The notes under the pieces are model-generated. The model was not told the origin of the DNA, did no database searches, and saw only the letters and a list, made by a program, of their open reading frames with translations. Source: Gemmatimonadota bacterium (GTDB lineage: Bacteria; Gemmatimonadota; Gemmatimonadetes; Longimicrobiales; Gaopeijiaceae). Taken from it: a stretch of 42,461 nucleotides of DNA. Shown piece after piece: positions 17,417 through 24,115 of the stretch. The position numbers were made by a program, and so were the translations under genes. Every line of letters begins with the position of its first letter. The first letter of the stretch is position 1. The DNA is taken from the NCBI GenBank assembly GCA_003564295.1, contig PXFI01000355.1, positions 1 to 42,461 of the forward strand, written 5' to 3'.

Positions 17417-17857
17417 TCAATCGGTCCGAAGAGCTTCCAGGGCCTCCAGGGCCAAGCGGTAACCGAGCCAGCCCAGCCCCACGATCTGCCCGCGACAGAC
17501 GGGCGCGATCACCGAACGATGCCTGAACTCCTCCCGCGCATGGACGTTGGACAAGTGCACCTCCACCACGGGCAGACCGATGGCCGCCACCGCGTCGCGA
17601 ATGGCGTAGGAATAGTGCGTATAGGCACCAGGGTTGAGCACCACACCATGGGCCCATCCCCGGGCTTCGTGCAGGGCATCGATGATATGCCCCTCGTGGT
17701 TCGATTGCACACAGCGCAGTTCCAACTCCTGCTCCCGGCCCCAGTTGGTCAGTCGCTCGTTCAGCGCCGCCAGCGTCATGGAGCCGTACACCTCTGGCTC
17801 GCGGGTCCCCAGCAGGTTCAGGTTCGGACCGTGGATGATCAGGTACCGTCTACTCAT
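17417..17857 (-). CDS. aroQ: 3-dehydroquinate dehydratase, type II
   Basis: A 146-residue type II dehydroquinase, third step of the shikimate pathway. It opens with YLIIHGPNLNLLGTREPEVYG, containing the flexible-loop Arg and catalytic Tyr. LNPGAYTHYSYAIRDAV holds the Asn and His, and VEVHLSN the second His. The length is normal. It is the last gene of the minus-strand cluster aroA-aroC-aroKB-aroQ, and its ATG overlaps the aroKB stop by 4 bases. It is convergent with the trp operon. Confidence 0.96.
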   Translation of the reverse strand: MSRRYLIIHGPNLNLLGTREPEVYGSMTLAALNERLTNWGREQELELRCVQSNHEGHIIDALHEARGWAHGVVLNPGAYTHYSYAIRDAVAAIGLPVVEVHLSNVHAREEFRHRSVIAPVCRGQIVGLGWLGYRLALEALEALRTD

Positions 17858-19431
17858 GGGCGGATCCTTTCCAGTGCGCGCAGCACCTGCTCTTTGGGTA
17901 CTTCACCATCCACCGTCACATCGCCGATGGCCCGCGGCAGCACAAAGCGCAGGCTGGACCCTCGACGCTTCTTGTCGGCCCACATGGCTTCGTACACGTC
18001 GCTCGGTTGGTGTGCGGCGTACGTCGTGGGCAGATCGCGACGCTGCAACACAGCCACGATGCGCTGCCGCGTATGCTCTGTGCACAGGCCGCGCAGTTCG
18101 GCCAGGTGGGCGGCTGCAGCCATGCCCCTCGCCACGGCCAGACCGTGCGCCAACCGGTAGCCGCTCAGCAACTCGAAGGCGTGGGCGAAGGTGTGCCCCA
18201 GGTTCAGCACGGCTCGGCGACCGCCCTCGTAGGGATCCTCTTCCACGATGTCCACCTTCACCTGAATGGCCCGCTCCACCATCCAACGCAGCGGCGGATC
18301 GTCACTAGCTTCCAGGGCTGCAAACATCTCGGCATCGCCGATGACGCCGGCCTTGATGACCTCGGCCAGTCCGGCGCGCCCCTCGGCCTCCGGCAGGGTG
18401 GCCAGGACCTCCGGATCGAGCAGCACGAAGAGCGGCTCGACAAACGCCCCGATCAGGTTCTTGCCCCGGGGGTGGTCCACGGCCACCTTGCCGCCGATGC
18501 TGGCGTCCACCATTCCCAGCAGCGTGGTGGGGAGGGGTACCAACCGCACTCCGCGCATGAACGTGGCTGCGGCCAGGCCGGCCATGTCCGTGATGACGCC
18601 CCCTCCCAGTGCGATCACGGCTCCGGAACGGTCCAGCCCGCCCTCGGCAAAGCGGTCGTACAGTAGCTGGAGGGTATCAAGTGTCTTGTGCTGCTCTCCC
18701 GCCGGTAGCACGATGGGCCGGGCCGCACCATGCGCCTCGTCCATGCCGCGGCGCAAGCGCTCTCCATGGAGCGGCCAGACGTGCTCGTCACTGACGATGG
18801 CCACGTTGGGCCCCACCTCGTGGGCCCGCAGCAGCGTGCCAACCATCTCCAGCCCTCCGGGCAACAGGTGCACTGGGTAGGAGCCCCTAGGCGTGCGGAC
18901 CTCCCAGGAAACGGGTCCGGCCCGGTGTAGGGCAAGCACATCCTGGGCGATCTGTTCGGGAGAGCGGTATGTGGTGTCGATGTGGTAGGGGATGCGCGCA
19001 TAGGCGGGTTGGCGCCCAGCCAGGAGCTGCTGCAGGCGGGCGGAGGGATCCTTGCCCCAAAGCATGGGCCGCCCCTCGTCAGCCCGAAGTCGATGTGCCA
19101 ACTCCGTCGGCTCACAATCCAGGCAGACGAGCATGCCGCTGGGGCCCAGCGCCTGGCGGTTGGCATCATCCACCAGGGTGCCCCCGCCGGTGGCGATCAC
19201 CAACCCGCGGCGTCCGGCCAGCTCCTTGCAGACGGCGCGCTCGTACTCCCGAAAAGCTTCCTCGCCATCCTCCCGAAAGATGGCGGGAATGTCCTTTCCG
19301 GCGCGGGCAACAATCTCGGCGTCCATATCAATCAAGGGTCGGCCCAACGCATGGGCCACCGCCCGGGCCACCACGGTCTTGCCCACGCCCATGAAGCCGG
19401 TCAGGACGATGTTGCGATCAGGTTCGATCAT
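17854..19431 (-). CDS. aroKB: Bifunctional shikimate kinase / 3-dehydroquinate synthase fusion
   Basis: A 525-residue fusion. Residues about 1-170 are shikimate kinase: the P-loop GFMGVGKT (12-19), IDMDAEI for shikimate and Mg, REDGEEAFRE, and the GGGT segment ATGGGTLV. Residues about 178-525 are dehydroquinate synthase: IALGGGVITDMAGLAAATF, PTTLLGMVDASIGGKVAVDH, the Glu ligand in LAEVIKAGVI, and the Zn histidines in NLGHTFAHAFE. It thus covers pathway steps 2 and 5. The frame is open to an ATG at 19461, but the ATG at 19431 gives the standard kinase N-terminus with AGAGGG upstream, and overlaps aroC by 14 bases. No frameshift separates the halves. AroKB fusions are known in several bacteria. 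Confidence 0.95.
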   Translation of the reverse strand: MIEPDRNIVLTGFMGVGKTVVARAVAHALGRPLIDMDAEIVARAGKDIPAIFREDGEEAFREYERAVCKELAGRRGLVIATGGGTLVDDANRQALGPSGMLVCLDCEPTELAHRLRADEGRPMLWGKDPSARLQQLLAGRQPAYARIPYHIDTTYRSPEQIAQDVLALHRAGPVSWEVRTPRGSYPVHLLPGGLEMVGTLLRAHEVGPNVAIVSDEHVWPLHGERLRRGMDEAHGAARPIVLPAGEQHKTLDTLQLLYDRFAEGGLDRSGAVIALGGGVITDMAGLAAATFMRGVRLVPLPTTLLGMVDASIGGKVAVDHPRGKNLIGAFVEPLFVLLDPEVLATLPEAEGRAGLAEVIKAGVIGDAEMFAALEASDDPPLRWMVERAIQVKVDIVEEDPYEGGRRAVLNLGHTFAHAFELLSGYRLAHGLAVARGMAAAAHLAELRGLCTEHTRQRIVAVLQRRDLPTTYAAHQPSDVYEAMWADKKRRGSSLRFVLPRAIGDVTVDGEVPKEQVLRALERIRP

Positions 19432-20533
19432 CTCGCACCCTCTGTTGTATCGTCGCCGCATCGTCCCCCCCGTACCGCTCCATCAACGCATCGGCCAGTA
19501 CCCAGGCCACCATCGCTTCGGCCACCACGGAGGCGGCAGGCACGGCACAGACATCCGAGCGCTGATACTCGGTTTGCGTAGCCCCGCCGGTGGCCAGGTC
19601 CACGGTGGGAATGGGCGAGAGCATGGTGGGAATGGGCTTCATGGCTGCCCGCACGAGAAGGGGCTCGCCGTTGGTCATGCCACCTTCCACTCCGCCAGCA
19701 CGGTTGGTGCGGCGAACGGGGCCGTCCTCCCCGGGGTAAAGTGGGTCTTGCACCTGGCTGCCGGGCAGCTCGGCGTTCTCGAAGGCCGGCCCGATCTCCA
19801 CCCCCTTGATGGCCTGGATACCCATGACAGCCTGGGCCAGCCGGCCATCGAGACGGCGATCCCAATGCGCGTAGGTGCCCAAACCTGCCGGCAACCCGGT
19901 GGCCACGACCACGATGACGCCACCCAGGGAATCGCCTCCGTCACGGGCGCGGTCAATGGCCCGGCGCATGCGTTCGCTGGCGCCGGGATCGGGGCAGCTT
20001 ACATCGGATTCCAGAGCCCGGGCCACCCGATCGTCGAGTGAGAGGTCACCCAACTCCGCCATGATGCCCCCGATGGCCTCCACGTAGCTTCCTACGGCTA
20101 TGTCGACGGTCGCCAGCAGGAGCTTGGCCAGGGCCCCGACCGCCACAAAGGCAGCCGTGCCGCGGGCGCTGGCCCGCTCGGCCACCAATCGCAGGTCATC
20201 CAAACCGTACTTCTGCGTTCCGGGCAGGTCGGCATGGCCGGGGCGGGGTTTGGTCCACGGGGGCACCTCCCGCTCTCGCCAGTTCTCATAGTCACGGTTG
20301 GCGATGAGGAGGCTCACGGGCGCGCCGATGGTCCGCCCACCCCACAAGCCGCCCAGCACCTGCACCGCATCGCGCTCCATCTGCTGTCTGGCGCCGCGGC
20401 CATAGCCGCCCTGTCGGCGCCGCAGGTCCAGGTCAATGTCCTCCGAGCGGACCACGAGCCCCGCCGGGAGGCCCTCTACGATGGCCGTGAGGCAAGGGCC
20501 GTGCGATTCTCCTGCCGTGAGAAAGCGCAACAC
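19418..20533 (-). CDS. aroC: Chorismate synthase
   Basis: A 371-residue FMN-dependent enzyme making chorismate from EPSP. Signatures: LTAGESHG at the N-terminus, RRQGGYGRGARQQMERD, RPGHADLPG, ERASARGTAAFVAVG, and GVEGGMTNGEP near the C-terminus. The frame extends to 20584, but the start is best placed at the GTG at 20533 (product VLRFLTAGESHG). It has GGAAGGAGG 5-6 bases upstream and begins 1 base after the aroA stop. Confidence 0.96.
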   Translation of the reverse strand: MLRFLTAGESHGPCLTAIVEGLPAGLVVRSEDIDLDLRRRQGGYGRGARQQMERDAVQVLGGLWGGRTIGAPVSLLIANRDYENWREREVPPWTKPRPGHADLPGTQKYGLDDLRLVAERASARGTAAFVAVGALAKLLLATVDIAVGSYVEAIGGIMAELGDLSLDDRVARALESDVSCPDPGASERMRRAIDRARDGGDSLGGVIVVVATGLPAGLGTYAHWDRRLDGRLAQAVMGIQAIKGVEIGPAFENAELPGSQVQDPLYPGEDGPVRRTNRAGGVEGGMTNGEPLLVRAAMKPIPTMLSPIPTVDLATGGATQTEYQRSDVCAVPAASVVAEAMVAWVLADALMERYGGDDAATIQQRVRDDRT

Positions 20534-20534
20534 G

Positions 20535-21839
20535 TCAACCTCCTTCCAACGCCCCCGGTGCGAGATCGCCGAGGACGCGCTCAAAGCCGGGGTAGGAGTC
20601 GGCCACGCACTCCGCGTGCTGCACGCGCGTGCTCCCGGAGGCGACCAGCCCTGCCACAGCCAGCGTCATGGCCAGGCGATGATCGCCGTGGGAATGCACG
20701 GGTCCTCCATGCAGTGGCGTTGGCCCGTGAACGTTGAATCCGTCGGGCCGCTCTTGGATGTGCGCGCCCAGGGCAGAGAGCTCGCCTACGATGGCGCTGA
20801 TGCGGTCGCTCTCCTTGACCCGCAGTTCGGCGGCGTCGCGGACCCGGGTCACCCCTTCCGCCTGGGTGGCCGCCAGCGCCAGGATGGGGAACTCGTCGAT
20901 CATGCGCGGCACCAGGTCACCGCCCACCTCGGCGGCCCGAAGGGTGGAGGGCTCGGCCGAGAGGTCCGCCACAGGCTCTCCGCCCTCGCTCCGCAGATTC
21001 TGCAGCGTCATACGGGCGCCCATCCGATTCAGGACGCTCAACAGGCCGGTGCGTGTGGGGTTCACGCTGACACCCCGTACGACGAGCCGTCCTTCGCGAG
21101 CGAGGAGGGCCGCTACGAGCAGGTACGCCGCCGAGGAGAGGTCACCCGGTACGCGTATGTCCAGCGCGGACAGCCGCTCAACCGGCCCTGCCAAGGTGTG
21201 CTCAAACCCCCGGCTCTCCAGCGGCGCACCCCTCGCCCGCAGCATGCGTTCCGTGTGGTCGCGGGAAGGGGCCGGCTCCACCACCACCGTGGGTCCCTGG
21301 GCATACAGGCCGGCCAGCAGGACGCACGACTTGACCTGGGCGCTGGCCACGGGCAACTCGTAGCGCACACCCTGGAGAGAGCCACCGTCGATCTCCAGGG
21401 GTGGGCTGTTCTCCTCGGTCGCCCGAATGCGGGCACCCATGCGCCGTAGAGGCTCGACCACGCGGCCCATGGGCCGGCCCAGGAGTTGTGCATCGCCCGT
21501 GAGCACGCTCGGGAAGGACTGCCCGGCCAGGAGCCCGGCCAGCAGGCGCATGGTGGTGCCGGAGCGGCCGCAATCCAAGGGAGCGGCGGGAGGGCGCCAA
21601 CCGCGCAAGCCCCGCCCATGTACGATGATTTCTGCTTCTGCCACGCGCTCCACCACGATGCCGAGGCGTTCCAGGCAGGCCATGGTGGCCCGGCAGTCAC
21701 CCCCTTCCAGGTGGTCCCATATTCGCGATGGGCCATCTCCCATGGCGCCGAACAAGAGGGCGCGGTGGGTGATGGACTTGTCTCCAGGGACAGTCGTCTC
21801 CCCGGCAAGCCTCGGCGTAGCGCGTACCGTCAGGTCCAT
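20535..21839 (-). CDS. aroA: EPSP synthase (3-phosphoshikimate 1-carboxyvinyltransferase)
   Basis: A 434-residue enzyme transferring enolpyruvyl from PEP to shikimate 3-phosphate. GDKSITHRALLFGAM carries the catalytic Lys and shikimate contacts. LDCGRSGTTMRLLAG is the PEP/glyphosate loop and keeps the Gly. ASAQVKSCVLLAGL, DEFPILALAATQAEG and RVKESDRI complete the active site. I chose the ATG at 21839 (MDLTVRATPR) because of GGAGG 7 bases upstream; an in-frame start at 21863 adds eight poor residues. It is the first gene of the minus-strand aro cluster, so its 313-base upstream region probably holds the cluster promoter. Confidence 0.95.
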   Translation of the reverse strand: MDLTVRATPRLAGETTVPGDKSITHRALLFGAMGDGPSRIWDHLEGGDCRATMACLERLGIVVERVAEAEIIVHGRGLRGWRPPAAPLDCGRSGTTMRLLAGLLAGQSFPSVLTGDAQLLGRPMGRVVEPLRRMGARIRATEENSPPLEIDGGSLQGVRYELPVASAQVKSCVLLAGLYAQGPTVVVEPAPSRDHTERMLRARGAPLESRGFEHTLAGPVERLSALDIRVPGDLSSAAYLLVAALLAREGRLVVRGVSVNPTRTGLLSVLNRMGARMTLQNLRSEGGEPVADLSAEPSTLRAAEVGGDLVPRMIDEFPILALAATQAEGVTRVRDAAELRVKESDRISAIVGELSALGAHIQERPDGFNVHGPTPLHGGPVHSHGDHRLAMTLAVAGLVASGSTRVQHAECVADSYPGFERVLGDLAPGALEGG

Positions 21840-21885
21840 CCGTACACCTCCAGGCGGCGCCACCGGGCGGCGCCAGCGATCTCCA

Positions 21886-22056
21886 TCAAGCCCTCATCCA
21901 GGTCCAACCTGAAAACCCACCCTCTTGACGGTGGTGATGTGCCTCGGAGCTCCGCTCGTATCGCAAAGGGTGGACGCGGGGCGGGGTGGGTGCGGGGGTG
22001 GAAAGGTTGGGTGCACCATGGGTGGGGCCCCAAGCCACCACCTTGGTGGTGGTCAT
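21886..22056 (-). CDS. Possible leaderless small ORF upstream of aroA
   Basis: A 56-codon ORF beginning MTTTKVVAWGPTHG, rich in Pro and His, ending 47 bases before the aroA ATG. It resembles no protein I know and is not enriched in aromatic codons except Trp at 9, 51 and 53. The reason to list it is position: its ATG (22056) is one base from the start predicted for the promoter at 22064-22092, the same geometry as the Tyr and Trp leaders. A weak hairpin with a T-run inside it (CCACC/GGTGG, 21934-21917, then TTTT) might be a poor terminator. It could equally be plain untranslated leader. Nothing else is seen in the 21840-22152 gap. Confidence 0.25.
   Translation of the reverse strand: MTTTKVVAWGPTHGAPNLSTPAPTPPRVHPLRYERSSEAHHHRQEGGFSGWTWMRA
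22035..22052. repeat. 18-base inverted repeat downstream of the aro cluster promoter
   Basis: CCACCACC-TT-GGTGGTGG: perfect 8-base arms around a 2-base centre. It would lie at about +5 to +22 of the transcript predicted from the promoter at 22064-22092, a normal place for an operator. It is low-complexity, so chance cannot be excluded. Confidence 0.45.
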
Positions 22057-22063
22057 TGGCTGG

Positions 22064-22092
22064 AGTGTACTTGCATAGAGGTGAGAAATCAA
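22064..22092 (-). promoter_or_regulatory. Probable promoter of the aroA-aroC-aroKB-aroQ cluster
   Basis: On the minus strand, TTGATT (22092-22087), exactly 17 nt, then TACACT (22069-22064). Each hexamer matches consensus at four of six positions. The predicted start is about 22057, 218 bases before the aroA ATG and next to the ATG of a small ORF. Confidence 0.45.
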
Positions 22093-22152
22093 CGCGAGGG
22101 GGCGGTGGGTGGACTTTCTCCCCCCTTCCGTTCACTCATACCCACTGCCCCG

Positions 22153-22938
22153 TCAGGACTCCCTTGAGCTATTCGGCAGGCGATAGTGCCGATGCTCCCC
22201 GGACCGGCGCCCATGCCGCCATGCCAAGACGTATCCATGGGATCCGAGCCAATCGTCGATCGTTCCGCCCTCCGGCATGCGGTCGCTGTCGCCCTTGGAA
22301 TGGATCTCCAGGAGCAACTCCTGCGGCTTGCCCGACCGCAGAAGATTCCTCATGCCGCTCAGCACCTGCCCCTCCGCCCCTTCCACATCGATCTTCACGA
22401 TGTCGGGTGGTTCGCCGACCGCATGAGCGAACTCGTCCGCCGTGGTAAGAGGCACCCGGATCGAGCCCGACGAGCCCCGAGCGGTGGCGATGGAATGCCG
22501 TCCCTCCCCTTCCGCACCCCGGACATGAAGCACGGCCTCCCCCTTCTCTGCGCCGAGGGCCAGTGCATGGGCCTGTACCCGCTCACTCAGACCGTTCAGT
22601 TCAAGATTTCGTCGGAGGTGAGCGCAGTTCCTGGGTTCGGGCTCAAAGCAATGCATCCGCGCCGACGCCCCTGAGGGATGAAGAGCCGTCAGCAGGCTGA
22701 TCAGACCGATGTTCGCCCCCACATCATAGAGGGTGTCTCCAGGCCGGATGATCTCCCGAATACGTTCGATCAGCGCGGTTTCGTGCACCAGTTCGCGGGC
22801 GCGCCGGACTTCGCGATGCGCCGTTACGATCAGGCGGAACGCCTGGCCCTGGAATTCGAGCTCCAAAATGGTGTCTCGACCGCGAACGCGGTTGAAAAGC
22901 AAGTGGAGCGAACGCATGGGTGAGATGTAGGTTCTCAT
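22153..22938 (-). CDS. FkbM-family SAM-dependent methyltransferase
   Basis: A 261-residue protein with the FkbM methyltransferase pattern. The SAM site is DTLYDVGANIGLISLLTA (around residues 68-85) with the acidic ribose contact in MHCFEPEP. The family hallmark DIVKIDVEGAEGQVLSGM follows, and a LLLEIHSKGD segment near the C-terminus. FkbM relatives O-methylate natural products or surface polysaccharides, but the substrate here is unknown. An ATG at 22917 (MRSLHLLF) is an alternative start. A TAGAAT box (22962-22957) could be a -10, but no matching -35 is seen. It is a single gene between the aro cluster and the glycyl radical pair, with no sugar or secretion genes beside it. Confidence 0.85.
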   Translation of the reverse strand: MRTYISPMRSLHLLFNRVRGRDTILELEFQGQAFRLIVTAHREVRRARELVHETALIERIREIIRPGDTLYDVGANIGLISLLTALHPSGASARMHCFEPEPRNCAHLRRNLELNGLSERVQAHALALGAEKGEAVLHVRGAEGEGRHSIATARGSSGSIRVPLTTADEFAHAVGEPPDIVKIDVEGAEGQVLSGMRNLLRSGKPQELLLEIHSKGDSDRMPEGGTIDDWLGSHGYVLAWRHGRRSGEHRHYRLPNSSRES

Positions 22939-23158
22939 CCTGCACCAGAAGAGAGGATTCTACGGCACTGGCCTTGGGCGAACGGCCCTGAAGACCCTGC
23001 GAATCCCCGACGGCTGGCCTCCTGTGAGGGAGCATGATGCCAGATGCAAATCTGGGGAGGGACGTCGGTGGTGAGCAAGAAGGGGGGATGCGGGCTTTCC
23101 CATTTTTTCAATGGAGCGGGTGGTGGCCCCGCCAGTGGCTGCGCACTGAGGAACCGTG

Positions 23159-24115
23159 TCAGGAAAACCCACCACCAACCTTCACGGGAGCACCAGGGTC
23201 GAGACGGGCAAGGTAGCGGGTGCGTTCGATGATCCTTTCCCTGGATGGCGGTAGCAGGCTTTTCAAGGCGTAGTCGCGACCGAGGGCAGCATAGCTATGG
23301 CTGCCCAGCCGATGGTATGGCAGCAGCTCGACCTCCTTCAGCTTTCCCATACGCCTGCAAGAGTCTGCCACGGCCTGGAGGTTCCAGTCCGAATCATTTA
23401 CGCCCGGAACCAGGGGAATGCGGATCACGATCTCAACCGGACCCTCCCACCGGTCTGCTTTCCCGATGTTATCGAGGATCAGGGAATTGTCCGACCCGAC
23501 CCACCGCCGGTGACTTTCCCCGTCCATGTGCTTGATATCGACGTAGAGAAGATCTAGCAGAGGCAGAACTCTCTCCACAGAGTCGAAAGGGACGTGGAAG
23601 CTGGTCTCCATTGCCGTGTGGATACCGCGTTCCCTGCATTCCCGCAGCAGGTGTGCGACGAAATCCGGCTGCGCCAACGGCTCGCCCCCGCTCAGTGTGA
23701 CTCCACCCCCCGAGTGAAAGAAGAAGACCTCGTCCTTGCTTATCTCCCGGACTACTTCCTCCACCGTCATGAAGGTGCCAAATCGTCTTACGGCATCCCG
23801 TGGGCACGCCGCCACGCAGCAGAAGCACAGCTCACACCGGACGACATCCCGTATTATGGCCGATCCGCAACGGGAAGGTGTGAGGGCGCGCGCGGGACAG
23901 ATGTCCACGCAGGTGCCACACGCCGTGCAGAGCTCCGGCACATACCCTCTCTCCGGGACAGGGGCCTGCGACTCGGGCGTGGAGCACCAGGCACAACCGA
24001 GCGGACAGCCCTTGAGGAACACCACGGTTCTCAGGCCCGGTCCGTCGTGGATCGATGACCTCTCGATTCGCAGGACCGACCCGGTGAGCGCCTCCCCTGC
24101 CGGCATCCGGATCAC
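23159..24115 (-). CDS. Glycyl radical enzyme activase (radical SAM, PflA-like)
   Basis: A 318-residue radical SAM protein that would abstract H from the glycine of its partner enzyme. GCPLGCAWC (Cys 37, 41, 44) is the CX3CX2C cluster motif, preceded by IERSSIHDGPGLRTVVF as in activases. Two further ferredoxin-like motifs, CTACGTCVDICP and CELCFCCVAACP, give two auxiliary 4Fe-4S clusters, as in activases of enzymes other than pyruvate formate-lyase itself. FFFHSGGGVTLSGGEPLAQ is the SAM-binding GGE segment. The start is the GTG at 24115, overlapping the upstream enzyme's stop (GTGA); an ATG at 24106 is the alternative. The longer upstream frame is a shadow of that gene. Confidence 0.92.
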   Translation of the reverse strand: MIRMPAGEALTGSVLRIERSSIHDGPGLRTVVFLKGCPLGCAWCSTPESQAPVPERGYVPELCTACGTCVDICPARALTPSRCGSAIIRDVVRCELCFCCVAACPRDAVRRFGTFMTVEEVVREISKDEVFFFHSGGGVTLSGGEPLAQPDFVAHLLRECRERGIHTAMETSFHVPFDSVERVLPLLDLLYVDIKHMDGESHRRWVGSDNSLILDNIGKADRWEGPVEIVIRIPLVPGVNDSDWNLQAVADSCRRMGKLKEVELLPYHRLGSHSYAALGRDYALKSLLPPSRERIIERTRYLARLDPGAPVKVGGGFS

